A stretch of 64,000 bases of DNA from Catenulispora acidiphila DSM 44928 (GCF_000024025.1 NC_013131.1:5332001-5396000), one strand, 5' to 3'; shown: positions 25,713 to 34,389, counted from the first letter of the stretch. Made by a program: numbers and translations. Notes: a model not told the origin generated them from the letters alone.

Positions 25713-26585
25713 ATGACCCTGACTCCCACCGCCAAGCGCATCACCTCGGCAGCCGCCGGGCTCGCCCTGGTCGCCGCGGCGACCGCAGCCCTGGCGCCGT
25801 CCGCGAGCGCGACACCGGCGCTGCCGAGCCCGGCCGCGTGCAACGGCTGCTGGCACCCGAGCCTGCAGACGTCGTGGAACTGGGTGCTGTCGACGGTACC
25901 GACCGCGCCGTTCCGCAATGTCCAGATGTACGACGTCGACGGCTTCAACAACACCGCCGCGAACGTCTCCGCGCTGCACTCGGCGGGGATCAAGGCCGTC
26001 TGCTACCTGTCCGCCGGGACCTACGAGAACTGGCGCCCGGACGCCTCGCAGTTCCCGGCGGCGGTCCTGGGCAGCGGCAACGGCTGGCCGGGCGAGAAGT
26101 GGCTGGACGTCCGCGAGATCCAGAAGTCGAACAGCGCGCTGCGCAAGATCATGGACGCCCGCCTGGACATGTGCCACCAGAAGGGCTTCGACATGGTCGA
26201 GCTGGACAACGTCGACGGCTACAGCAACAGCACCGGCTTCTCGCTGACCGCCGCCGACCAGCTCTACTACAACGCCACCCTGGCGAACGACTCCCACGCG
26301 CGCGGCATGAGCGTGCTGCAGAAGAACGACAATGAGCAGATCCCACAACTGCTGCCGTACTTCGACGGCGCCCTGAACGAGCAGTGCAACCAGTACAAGG
26401 AGTGCACGACCGCGCAGAACGGCGACTACGGCTACGACCAGTACGTCGCCAAGGGCAAGCCGGTGTTCCAGGCCGAGTACAAGCTGGCGACGTCGTCCTT
26501 CTGCTCCAAGGACAACGCGAACAACTTCAACGGCGTGCGGTTCGACATCGACCTGGACGACAAGACCTTCCAGGCCTGCCGCTGA
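25713..26585 (+). CDS. secreted GH114 endo-alpha-1,4-polygalactosaminidase
   Basis: Secreted glycosidase of 290 residues, single-domain. Signal peptide about 1-29 (ends PSASA). The mature domain shows the GH114 pattern: WNWVLSTVP, MYDVDGFNN, AVCYLSAGTYENWRPD, WLDVREI, GFDMVELDNVDGYSN (acidic catalytic pair region), SVLQKNDNEQ and FQAEYK. Characterised GH114 enzymes (Ega3 and bacterial PelA-type relatives) cut alpha-1,4-galactosamine polymers. GGAGGA at 25704 fixes the ATG at 25713; a longer in-frame reading upstream has no signal peptide logic. It stands next to the galactosamine-type import and catabolic cluster. Confidence 0.85.
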   Translation: MTLTPTAKRITSAAAGLALVAAATAALAPSASATPALPSPAACNGCWHPSLQTSWNWVLSTVPTAPFRNVQMYDVDGFNNTAANVSALHSAGIKAVCYLSAGTYENWRPDASQFPAAVLGSGNGWPGEKWLDVREIQKSNSALRKIMDARLDMCHQKGFDMVELDNVDGYSNSTGFSLTAADQLYYNATLANDSHARGMSVLQKNDNEQIPQLLPYFDGALNEQCNQYKECTTAQNGDYGYDQYVAKGKPVFQAEYKLATSSFCSKDNANNFNGVRFDIDLDDKTFQACR

Positions 26586-26590
26586 TCGCG

Positions 26591-26670
26591 CGGCGCCGGT
26601 GCGCACCGGCGTGGGCCGGTGTGGGCCGGTGTGGGCAAGCCGCGCCGGTCCGCGCCGGTCCGCGCCGGTC
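26591..26670. repeat. short GC-rich tandem repeats after the GH114 gene
   Basis: Two exact copies of GTGGGCCGGT (26611-26630) plus a partial one are followed by three exact copies of CGCGCCGGTC (26641-26670). No hairpin with a T-run is present. Function unknown. Confidence 0.8.
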
Positions 26671-26711
26671 TGATGAACCCCATCGGGCGGTTACCTCAGT
26701 AACCTCCCGAT

Positions 26712-27938
26712 ATGCGCCTCCTGATCGTCGCCGGCCTGGCCGTGATGCTGGCGTGGACCTTCGCCGCACGCCGGCTGGCCCGGTGGCACGTCTCCGGTCC
26801 GCTGTTCATGGTGGCCGGCGGCGTGGTCGCGGGGCTCGCCGGCGGGACCGGCTTCGCCGCGCGGCTGGACACGCACATCGCGGAGCGAGTCGTCGAGCTG
26901 GTGCTCGCCGTCCTGCTGTTCGTGGATGCCACGGTGGTGCGCGACGGGTTCCTGGCCGGGGAGCGGGGCGCGGTGGTGCGGCTGCTGTTCCTCGCACTGC
27001 CGCTGATGGTGGCCGCGACCTTCCTCGTCGGGCTGCCGCTGCTGCCCACGCCGTCGTGGGCGGTGGTGTTCGTGGTGGCCTGCGTGGTGCTGCCGCTGGA
27101 CTTCGCCACCGCGCCGCACCTGCTCAAGGACCGCAACCTGCCGCTGTGGGTGCGGCACGTCCTGACGATCGAGAGCGGCTACAACGACGGCTTGTTCTCC
27201 CCCGCCTTCGCCTTCGCGATCCTGCTGATCGGCGAGTCGGGGCACGGCGGCTCGCCGGAGGACGCGCTGGGCCAGGCGTTCCCGGCTGCGGCGTACGCGG
27301 TGCTGGTCGGCGTCGGCTTCGGCACGGTCACCGGCACGGCGCTGCGTCGTGCGGAGCGTAAGAGCTGGTCGAGCTCTGAGTCGGGGGGCATCGCGGCGCT
27401 GCTGCTGCCGGTGGTCACCTACTCGATCGCGGTGTCGGTCGGCGGCAACGGGTTCGTGGCCGCGTTCCTGGCCGGCATTTCCTACAAGCGCGCCCGAATT
27501 GGCTTCCGCGGCGAGCAGGCTCAGCTGCCGGAATCAGAGTTCGCGAACGTCGAGGCCCTGGGCACGGTCGCCTCACTGATCGTGTGGTTCGTCTTCGGCG
27601 CGGTCGCGGTCCTGGTGTTCGAGGACGGCGTCCCCGCCTCGGTGATCCTGTACAGCATCCTGGTACTGACGATCGTGCGCATGCTCCCGGTATACGCCGC
27701 GATGCTCGGCACCAGCGCGACCCTCCTCGACCGCACCCTCCTCGGCCTGGTCGGCCCACGCGGCACCACCTCGATCGTCTTCGGACTCCTCGCCTACAAC
27801 GCCACCCGCGACGAGGACGCCGACCTGACCCTGTCCACGATGACGATCGTCCTCCTCGGCAGCCTGCTGCTGCACGGCGTCGCAGTGCCGCTGGCCGCCC
27901 AACGACTCCGCTCCGCCAACGGCGCCTCAGTAGACTGA
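26712..27938 (+). CDS. cation/proton antiporter (CPA1, NhaP-like)
   Basis: Polytopic inner-membrane antiporter of 408 residues with about 11-12 helices, expected to exchange Na+ or K+ for protons. VLPLDFATAP corresponds to the half-helix crossing and ESGYNDGLFSP (about 155-165) carries the Asn-Asp pair that binds the cation in CPA1 proteins. GPRGTTSIVFGLLAY near the C-terminus is also a family motif. There is no C-terminal regulatory domain. A monocistronic gene preceded by tandem repeats. Confidence 0.87.
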   Translation: MRLLIVAGLAVMLAWTFAARRLARWHVSGPLFMVAGGVVAGLAGGTGFAARLDTHIAERVVELVLAVLLFVDATVVRDGFLAGERGAVVRLLFLALPLMVAATFLVGLPLLPTPSWAVVFVVACVVLPLDFATAPHLLKDRNLPLWVRHVLTIESGYNDGLFSPAFAFAILLIGESGHGGSPEDALGQAFPAAAYAVLVGVGFGTVTGTALRRAERKSWSSSESGGIAALLLPVVTYSIAVSVGGNGFVAAFLAGISYKRARIGFRGEQAQLPESEFANVEALGTVASLIVWFVFGAVAVLVFEDGVPASVILYSILVLTIVRMLPVYAAMLGTSATLLDRTLLGLVGPRGTTSIVFGLLAYNATRDEDADLTLSTMTIVLLGSLLLHGVAVPLAAQRLRSANGASVD

Positions 27939-27985
27939 ACCCATCGACGACGCGAGCACGTTCCGTCACGGAGCTCGAGGAACAC

Positions 27986-28774
27986 TTGAGCACTTTCGAT
28001 GACGACGATCCGGACGACATCGGCTTCCTGGTGGGTGTGCTGGCGGTCTTGGCGACGACCTGCAGCCAGGGCGCGGTCGACGTTCTGCGACCTACGTCAG
28101 CGAAAATGGGGCGTGGTGCTGAACACGGTTCTGTACACCGAACCGATGGACGCCCTCGCCAGCCGAACCACCGCCGAGATGCGGGAAACGAGCGACGGCG
28201 ATGAGCCGACAGCATGCCGAGCGCGCCGCAGCCAAAGACAAGCCGTACCGAGAACAGCTGCCATCGATGGCTGATCTACCTCGCAGCGAACTTCTCGACA
28301 TCGCGCTCAGAGCACCAATCAACGCCGATACGCACTGGAAGAACTCGGGCGGCGAGGCGACCCGACAGTCCTGGACCTCGCCGAGGACCCCGCCTTGCGT
28401 AACGCAGCCGGATGGATCCCCGGCGCGCCTCAGGCACTCAAGCATCTGGGCGCCTTGGCGATACCGCGTGCCAGGCGCTGGGTTGCGGACGCCGCCATGG
28501 CTCCGCTGGGAATCGACGTCCTGGCTGCAACGACGACGACCTGTGGTCGCACGCCGAGACCGCCGCCGAAGGCCTGGGCAGGCTCCACGTCGCCGAAGCC
28601 GCACCCCTGCTGCAAGCGGGATGGGAGCGAACCATCCATTCCCACGCCCGAGCACCATTCCTCGCAGCACTCCACCGCTGCGCACCGCAAGCCGCCCAAA
28701 TCCTCGCCGATGAGGGGCGCGACGACTGCGAGCCTGCGGTAAGAGAGATCGCCGCCGCCATCGATGAGTCCTGA
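27986..28774 (+). pseudogene. degraded gene region with at least three frame breaks
   Basis: Protein-like segments follow one another in changing frames. Frame A from TTG 27986 gives STFDDDDPDDIGFLVGVLAV, which breaks near 28090 into KWGVVLNTVLYTEPMDALAS. A second piece starts at ATG 28201 (MSRQHAERAAAKDKPYREQ), breaks near 28370 into VLDLAEDPALRNAAGWIPG, and breaks again near 28535 into DDDLWSHAETAAEGLGRLHV, ending at 28774 in AAAIDES. The last part is rich in short Ala/Leu helices, like a HEAT-type solenoid. I do not recognise the family. Codon bias persists in each segment, which argues for recent decay (or sequencing errors). Confidence 0.5.
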
Positions 28775-28817
28775 TCGCCCGCCCGCCGCCCGATAGTCGC
28801 AAGCGAGGGCATGAGCT

Positions 28818-28851
28818 CGGCGGTCGCGACCGGTGAGGATCGCGACCGCCG
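28818..28851. terminator. hairpin terminator for the ribose-type transporter operon
   Basis: CGGCGGTCGCGA (28818-28829) and TCGCGACCGCCG (28840-28851) are perfectly complementary with a 10-base loop, just past the stop codon at 28862 of the permease gene on the minus strand and after the degraded region on the plus strand. Confidence 0.8.
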
Positions 28852-28861
28852 GGTGTGCGCC

Positions 28862-29881
28862 CTATCTCTGGATTCTGCCGAAGAACCTGGCTCGCAGGCG
28901 GTCGAGCAGGATCGCGGCGCCGAGGACCGCGCCCTGGACCACCGTTTGGTAGTAGGTGTTGACGTGGAGGGCGAGGAGGCCGTTGGCGATGAACTCCAGG
29001 AGGATGGCGCCGGCGGCGATGCCGACCATGCGTCCTTCGCCGCCGAACAGGGATACGCCGCCGACCACGGCTGCGGCGATGGCGGTCAGTTCCCAGCCGC
29101 TGCCGACTGAGGGGTCCGCGACGTTCATGCGTCCTATGACCAGTACGCCGACGACGCCGGCGAGGACGGCGCTGGAGACGTAGGCGCTCGTCACGCGGCG
29201 GGCGACGGGGATGCCCGCCAGTCGTGCGGCTTCGCGGTTGCCTCCGACGGCGTAGATCTGCCGGCCCACGTAGGTTCGCTCCAGTGCGAACCAGGCGATG
29301 GCGACCGCGCCGAGGAAGAACAGGGCGGGGACCGGTACGCGGCCGATGTAGTACTGGCTCAGGTTGCTGAACAGGGGATCGATGCCGTTGATCGGTGTGC
29401 CGGTGGTGATCGCCAGCGCCAGGCCTTGGGCGACGGTGTAGGTGACCAGCGTGATCACGAAGGGCGGCACGTTCAGCCGGGTCACCATCGTGCCGTGCCA
29501 CAGTCCGACCCCCGCGCAGATCACCAGGGTCAGGACGATCGCCACCGGCGCCGGCAGGCCCTGGTTCACGTTGAACCAGGCGGTCAGGATGCCCGCGAGG
29601 CCTGCCAGCGCTCCCACCGAGAGGTCGATGCCGCCGGTCAGGATGACCACGGACTCCCCCACCGCCAGGATGCCGACCTGTGCCAGGTCGCGGCCCATCA
29701 CCTGCAGGTTGCCGACGGAGGTGTAGGTCGGGGCGTTGGCGGCGATGATCGCGAACACCAGCACGCAGGCGACGATGACGCCGGCCTCGGGTGATTCGGC
29801 GAGCTTGCGCAGCAGCCGGGCGGCGGCCGGCTGTCCGCGCGGGGGCGCCTCCTCGGGGGTCAGGGTGCTCTGTACTGTCAT
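28862..29881 (-). CDS. ABC sugar transporter permease, RbsC type (CUT2)
   Basis: Permease of 339 residues with about 8-10 helices. Family motifs are ESVVILTGGIDLSVGALAGL (about 77-96) and AVGGNREAARLAGIPV (about 220). The ATG at 29881 overlaps the ATPase stop as ATGA. It forms the channel of a three-gene ribose-type importer with the ATPase and binding protein upstream. No pentose enzymes are adjacent; shared operators link it to the arabinose genes. Confidence 0.92.
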   Translation of the reverse strand: MTVQSTLTPEEAPPRGQPAAARLLRKLAESPEAGVIVACVLVFAIIAANAPTYTSVGNLQVMGRDLAQVGILAVGESVVILTGGIDLSVGALAGLAGILTAWFNVNQGLPAPVAIVLTLVICAGVGLWHGTMVTRLNVPPFVITLVTYTVAQGLALAITTGTPINGIDPLFSNLSQYYIGRVPVPALFFLGAVAIAWFALERTYVGRQIYAVGGNREAARLAGIPVARRVTSAYVSSAVLAGVVGVLVIGRMNVADPSVGSGWELTAIAAAVVGGVSLFGGEGRMVGIAAGAILLEFIANGLLALHVNTYYQTVVQGAVLGAAILLDRLRARFFGRIQR

Positions 29882-31500
29882 GGTGCGTCTCCGTGTTCTG
29901 GCACGTCTTGCGACGCGTCCTCCGACACCTCTTCCGACATCTCTTCCAACACCTCGTCCGACATCGGCACGACCGGGGCGGTGCCCGCGGCGGCGGTCAT
30001 GATGCGCTCCTTGGTGGCCTCGGCGCGGTCGATCACCTCGACCAGCCGGCCGTGGTTCAGCACCGCGACGCGGTGGCAGATCCACAGCAGCTCCTCCAGC
30101 TCGGAGGAGGCGACCAGCACCGCCATGCCGCGCTCGGCGGCGCGGTCGATGAGCTCGTAGATCTCGGCTTTGGCGCCGACGTCGACGCCGCGCGTGGGCT
30201 CGTCCAGCAGCAGCAGGCGCGGTTCGGTGGCGAAGGCGCGGCCGAAGATCGCCCGCTGCTGGTTGCCGCCGGACAGGGAGCCGATCGGCTGGTCGACCGA
30301 GCGCATCCGGACGTTGACGCTCGCGGTGATCCGCTCGGCCTCGGAGCGCTCGCGCCGGGGACCGAGCAGGCCGCGGGAGCTGATGCGGCGCAGGATCGGG
30401 ATGGTGACGTTGGCCCGGATCGGGGCGAACACCACCAGGGACTGTTCCTTGCGGTCCTCGGGGATCATCGCGATCCCGGCGGCGGTGCCGTCGCCTGGAC
30501 CGTGCGGGCGGTACGCGGCGCCGGCGATCGTCATCGTCCCGCCGGTGGCCGGTTGCGCGCCGGCGACGGTGTGGATCAGCCTGCTGCGGCCGGAGCCCAT
30601 CAGCCCGGCGACGCCGACGATCTCCCCGGCGCGCAGATCGAGGTCGACCGGGCCCAGCCCGTCGGCGGTCAGAGCGCGCAGCGACAGCAGCACCGAGGTA
30701 TCGGTCGGCTCGTCCTTCGGCCGGGAGTGCGTCACCTCGCCCCCGACCATCTCCCGGATCAGGCGCTCTTCGCTGGCCTCGCCCGGCTGCAGGTCGGCGA
30801 CCAGGCGTCCGTTGCGCAGGACCAGGACGCGATCGCTGACCTCGCGGACTTCGTCGAGCCGGTGGCCGATGAACAGGACCGTGCCCCCGCGCGCCGCGAG
30901 CTCGCGCGCCAGACGCAGCACCTGGGCTCCCTCGACGGGACCCAGCGAGGAGGTCGGCTCGTCCAGGATCAGCAGCTTCGGCCGCCGCCCCCACGCCTTG
31001 GCGATCTCGATCATCTGGCGCGTGGGCACCGGCAGGGTCCGCACCTGGCGCCCCACCGGGATCGCCGTGGCGGACAGCCCGATCTCGCCGAGCATCTCCC
31101 TGGCTTCGCGGCGCAGCGCCGCCCGGTCCACCAGCACCCGGCGCCGGGACCCGCGCGGACGCCGTCCCAACAGCAGGTTCTCGGCGACAGAGAGCTGACC
31201 GACCAGCGGGAACTCCTGGGAGACCATGGCGATGCCGAGGGAGGCCGCGGCCTCGGTGGAGCCCGGCACGAGCGCCGAGCCGTCGATCTCGATCTCGCCG
31301 CCGTCGCGCCGCACCGAGCCGGACAGCGTGCCCATCAGCGTGGACTTGCCGGCCCCGTTCTCGCCGACCACGCCGACCACCTGGCCGGCGTACAGATCCA
31401 GCTCGGGCAGGTCCAGCACCCGCACCGGGCCGTAGGACTTGTGGACCCCCCGCAGCCGCGCGGTGACCGCGCGGCCGGGGGCGTCGTCGAGCGCTGCCAT
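29878..31500 (-). CDS. ABC sugar transporter ATPase, RbsA type (tandem ATPase)
   Basis: ATPase of 540 residues with two nucleotide-binding domains. First half: Walker [10 protein letters not shown] and Walker [12 protein letters not shown], but its signature region reads PVPTRQMIEIAKAW instead of the usual LSVGQ type. Second half: the degenerate Walker A GLMGSGRSR typical of RbsA, signature LSGGNQQ and Walker B LLLLDEPTRGVDVG. The C-terminus has an acidic tail of about 40 residues rich in Glu/Val. It is 2 bases from the binding protein gene and overlaps the permease gene by 4. Confidence 0.93.
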   Translation of the reverse strand: MAALDDAPGRAVTARLRGVHKSYGPVRVLDLPELDLYAGQVVGVVGENGAGKSTLMGTLSGSVRRDGGEIEIDGSALVPGSTEAAASLGIAMVSQEFPLVGQLSVAENLLLGRRPRGSRRRVLVDRAALRREAREMLGEIGLSATAIPVGRQVRTLPVPTRQMIEIAKAWGRRPKLLILDEPTSSLGPVEGAQVLRLARELAARGGTVLFIGHRLDEVREVSDRVLVLRNGRLVADLQPGEASEERLIREMVGGEVTHSRPKDEPTDTSVLLSLRALTADGLGPVDLDLRAGEIVGVAGLMGSGRSRLIHTVAGAQPATGGTMTIAGAAYRPHGPGDGTAAGIAMIPEDRKEQSLVVFAPIRANVTIPILRRISSRGLLGPRRERSEAERITASVNVRMRSVDQPIGSLSGGNQQRAIFGRAFATEPRLLLLDEPTRGVDVGAKAEIYELIDRAAERGMAVLVASSELEELLWICHRVAVLNHGRLVEVIDRAEATKERIMTAAAGTAPVVPMSDEVLEEMSEEVSEDASQDVPEHGDAP

Positions 31501-31502
31501 CG

Positions 31503-32651
31503 TCAGCTGATCCCCAGCTGCGTCTCGAGCGCCTGGTACGCGGACAGGTCCGCGGAGGTCACCAGGCCGACGCCGGAGCTCAGCGTCGATCCGTCGGACT
31601 CCAGGAAGGGCTTGACGATCGCCATCGTCGCGTCCTTGCCGAGGACCTTGTCGGCGGCCAGGATGTAGGCGCCGGTGTAGCCCTGCTGGTAGGGCATCTG
31701 GACCACGGTGCCGGAGATGACGCCGGACTTGATGAAGCCGAGCGTCTGGGCGTCGGAGTCGTCGGAGACGATGTGGACGCTGTTGGTCTTGCCGGCGGAC
31801 TGCACCGCCTGCGCCAGCGCCGGGCCGTCGTAGGAGTAGACCCCGTACAGACCGTTGACGTCCGGGTTGTTGGCCAGGATGGTCTCGGCGTCGGAGGTCG
31901 CGGTGGCCGCCGACAGGTTGTCGTTGACCTTCTGGACCACGGTGATGTTCGAGCCCTTCAACGCGTCCTCGAAGCCCTGGATGCGCTGCGTGGCGTTGGC
32001 CGCGGTCAGCGAGCCGACCAGCACCGCGACCTTGCCCTTGCCGCCGAGGACCTGCTTCATCGCCTCGCCGGCCTGCTGCCCGGCGGTGTAGTTCGGCGTG
32101 CCCAGGTACAGCGAGGCGGCGTCGGTGCCCGGCAGCGGGGAGTCGATCGCCAGGACCGAGACGCCGTGCTGGACGTCGGTGTGGATGGTCCCGGCCGCCG
32201 AGGTCGGGTCGATCGCCGAGATCGCGTAGCCGGTGATGCCCTGCGAGCGCAGGGTCTCCATCTCGGAGTTCTGCTCGGTGAGCTTGCCGTTCGGCGGGGC
32301 GAAGTAGGTGCAGTGCGAGCCGGACAGGCCCAGGTCCGAGCAGCCCTTCTGGAAGCCGACCTGCCCGGCCTTCCAGTAGTCGGCGGCGACGTTGACCACC
32401 ATCGCGATGTTCACCGAGGACAGGTCCTTGCCCGCCAGCGCGGTCTTCAGCGCGGCGTCGAGCTTGGCGAGGTTGTCCTGGTTGAAGGTGACCGAGCCGG
32501 CGAGCGCCGGCGGCGCGGCGGAGCCCGAGGCACCGGAGGTGCCGGCGGCGGGCGCTGAGGTTCCCGACGCGTTCTTCGAGCAGGCCGCGGCCGAGGCCAC
32601 GAGCAGAGCGGCCGCGAAGGCGGCGGTGATGCGGAGTTTGCTGGTGCCCAT
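31503..32651 (-). CDS. periplasmic-binding-protein-like sugar-binding lipoprotein (CUT2)
   Basis: Type I binding protein of 382 residues for a monosaccharide. Signal peptide about 1-23 ending SAAAC, an imperfect lipobox with Ala at -3, followed by a Ser/Gly/Ala linker. The fold shows AISAIDPTSAAGTI, VSVLAIDSPLPGTDA and GLYGVYSYDGPALAQAV, common to RbsB/YtfQ-like proteins. First gene of the operon with RbsA/RbsC-type partners. The operator TGTTAGCGGTAACA lies 36 bases upstream of its ATG. Sugar unknown; a pentose or furanose is likely given the shared operator with the arabinose genes. Confidence 0.9.
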   Translation of the reverse strand: MGTSKLRITAAFAAALLVASAAACSKNASGTSAPAAGTSGASGSAAPPALAGSVTFNQDNLAKLDAALKTALAGKDLSSVNIAMVVNVAADYWKAGQVGFQKGCSDLGLSGSHCTYFAPPNGKLTEQNSEMETLRSQGITGYAISAIDPTSAAGTIHTDVQHGVSVLAIDSPLPGTDAASLYLGTPNYTAGQQAGEAMKQVLGGKGKVAVLVGSLTAANATQRIQGFEDALKGSNITVVQKVNDNLSAATATSDAETILANNPDVNGLYGVYSYDGPALAQAVQSAGKTNSVHIVSDDSDAQTLGFIKSGVISGTVVQMPYQQGYTGAYILAADKVLGKDATMAIVKPFLESDGSTLSSGVGLVTSADLSAYQALETQLGIS

Positions 32652-32686
32652 CCTCGTTCAGATCCTTTCCGGAATCGTGCAGAGAG

Positions 32687-32700
32687 TGTTAGCGGTAACA
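32687..32700. promoter_or_regulatory. pentose-regulon operator before the ribose-type transporter
   Basis: TGTTAGCGGTAACA, identical to the site in the araB start at 46063. It lies between the transporter operon and the end of the LacI regulator gene upstream, where it would control the transporter promoter. Confidence 0.8.
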
Positions 32701-32764
32701 TTCGACGCCGGCGAACGGCGACACATCCGTGGTGCGTGGTGCGTATTTCGGTGAAAGGTGCCGG

Positions 32765-33844
32765 TCAGGGTGCGGGACGTGCGGTGGACGCACGCACCAC
32801 CAAGCTCGGGTCGATGGCGGCCACCGGTCCCCCGGGCCGCTTGCCGGCGCCGGGGTTGGCGGCCTTGCCGAGCTTGCTGGGACTGCCGACCTTGCCGATC
32901 CTTCCGATCGAGCGGATCAGGGCCAGCAGCGCGCGCCGCCCCAACTCGTCGAAGTCCTGGCGCACGGTGGTCAGCGCGGGTCCGAAGAACTCGGCGTCCG
33001 GGATGTCGTCGAACCCGATGACGCTGACGTCCTCGGGAACCCGGCGGCCGGCCGCCTGCAGGGCCCGCATGAGCCCGAGCGCCAGATGGTCGTTGGCGCA
33101 GAACACCGAGGTCACGCCCGGATCGCGGACGATCTGCCGCCCGAGGTCGTACCCGGTCCGCGCGGACCAGTCGCCCCCCTTGAACGGCTCGGCCACCTCG
33201 GCGCCCCGCACCGTCAGCGCGCGCCGCCACCCGGCCTCGCGCTCCTGGGCGTCCAGCCAGGTCCGCGGTCCGGCCAGGTGGTGCACGGTCCGGTGGCCGA
33301 GGTCGAGCAGGTAGGACGTCGCCCGCTCGGCACCGGCCTCGTTGTCGACCGCGACCGCGCTCAACGCCGCGTGCACACCGCATCCGACCGCGACCAACGG
33401 CACGTCGGAGGGCATGTTCGCGAGCGCACTGACCGCGGTGGTCTGCGGCGCGATCACGATGATCCCCTCCACCGCCTGATCCCGCAGCCGCTCCACCGCC
33501 TCGAACACCGACCGCCGGTCCATGGCCGCCAGGGCGGCGACGGTGACGAAGTAGTCGTGCTGCTTGGCCGCCTGCTCGATGCCGTAGAGCATGGACGCCG
33601 GACCGTACAGCGTGGTGTTGAAGCTGATCACGCCCAGAGTGTTGCTCCGCCGCGTGACCAGCGTCCGCGCCGCCGCGTTGGGCCGGTAACCCAGCTCCCT
33701 GATCGCCCCCAGCACCCGGTCCCGCGTCGCGGGCCGCACGTTCGGCCGATCATTGAGCACCCGCGACACGGTCTGCTGAGAAACCCCCGCCACCCGGGCC
33801 ACATCGGCCATGACCGGCGCACGGTCCCCGACGACGTTCTGCAC
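32765..33844 (-). CDS. LacI-family transcriptional regulator (paralogue 1)
   Basis: Repressor of 359 residues. The HTH is ADVARVAGVSQQTVSRVLND (about 13-32) with hinge YRPNAAARTL; the ligand domain has LGVISFNTTLYGP, LLDLGHRTVHHLAGP and VIGFDDIPDAEFF. A low-complexity insert (GKVGSPSKLGKAANPGAG) precedes the C-terminal DPSLVVRAST. GTG start at 33844 with GGGAGG upstream; the ATG at 33811 is an alternative. It is very similar throughout to the regulator at 46209-47249. It is upstream of, and probably controls, the ribose-type importer and its own gene (operator at 34002). Confidence 0.9.
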   Translation of the reverse strand: MQNVVGDRAPVMADVARVAGVSQQTVSRVLNDRPNVRPATRDRVLGAIRELGYRPNAAARTLVTRRSNTLGVISFNTTLYGPASMLYGIEQAAKQHDYFVTVAALAAMDRRSVFEAVERLRDQAVEGIIVIAPQTTAVSALANMPSDVPLVAVGCGVHAALSAVAVDNEAGAERATSYLLDLGHRTVHHLAGPRTWLDAQEREAGWRRALTVRGAEVAEPFKGGDWSARTGYDLGRQIVRDPGVTSVFCANDHLALGLMRALQAAGRRVPEDVSVIGFDDIPDAEFFGPALTTVRQDFDELGRRALLALIRSIGRIGKVGSPSKLGKAANPGAGKRPGGPVAAIDPSLVVRASTARPAP

Positions 33845-34001
33845 AGAGCTTCACACCTCCCGGGCCGACATGCGGACGAACGGATCCGTGCAAGAGGGCT
33901 GGAACAGCCCGATGGCGTGGGCCGGAACGGCCCGATAGCGAGGCAGAGCCCTGCCAGGGCCCTACCATCGCCGAGCATGAGCGTTGCGGTGCGTTGACGA
34001 T

Positions 34002-34015
34002 TGTTAGCGCAAACA
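34002..34015. promoter_or_regulatory. candidate autoregulatory operator of the LacI regulator
   Basis: TGTTAGCGCAAACA, 12 of 14 positions equal to TGTTAGCGGTAACA and palindromic with centre GCGC. It lies about 160 bases upstream of the regulator's GTG start. Confidence 0.6.
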
Positions 34016-34118
34016 TCCGGAGCGTCAAGAGTCCGTAACCTGATCGCCACCAAGGCGGGATGGGGCTGTGGGGCGGCGGGAAGGGCGAGTGCGGTCGGGC
34101 AGTGGGTTTTGAGAAGTC

Positions 34119-34342
34119 TTTTACGGCTTCGCGCACGGTTTGACGGCCTCGCAGGGAGGCGCAGTTCGGTGGAAGGTGGCTGGCTCGCGTCGGCGGCCGC
34201 CGCGTTTGGTGGATGCCTGAGATCAAAAGCAGGCGCGGAAGAAGCACCCTCCACGACCGTCGGCCGCCGGGGGAAGTTACGGCGCTCCACCGAACCGCGC
34301 CACCCGGCGAGGCCGTCAAAACCATGCGCGAAGCCGTGAAAA
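34119..34342. mobile_element. MITE-like element: long imperfect terminal inverted repeats without a gene
   Basis: The left arm (34119-34173, starting TTTTACGGCTTCGCGCACGG) and right arm (34286-34342) are inverted copies of about 55-57 bases, near 88% identical by eye, enclosing 112 bases with an inner hairpin (GCCTG and CAGGC around 34214-34233). No reading frame inside looks real, and no target-site duplication is clear. This could be a miniature transposable element or a strongly structured intergenic repeat. Confidence 0.6.
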
Positions 34343-34389
34343 TCGCCTGTCAGGCCACCGACAAGCCGCACCCGGCGAGCGTCGGCCGC

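Noticed and set aside
28862-30994. Permease gene extended upstream to 710 codons
   Set aside because: The added part is antisense-like low-complexity sequence across the ATPase gene; the ATG at 29881 overlaps the ATPase stop as usual.
33628-34371. Minus-strand frame through the inverted repeat element
   Set aside because: It runs across the LacI start region and both repeat arms; no recognisable protein features.
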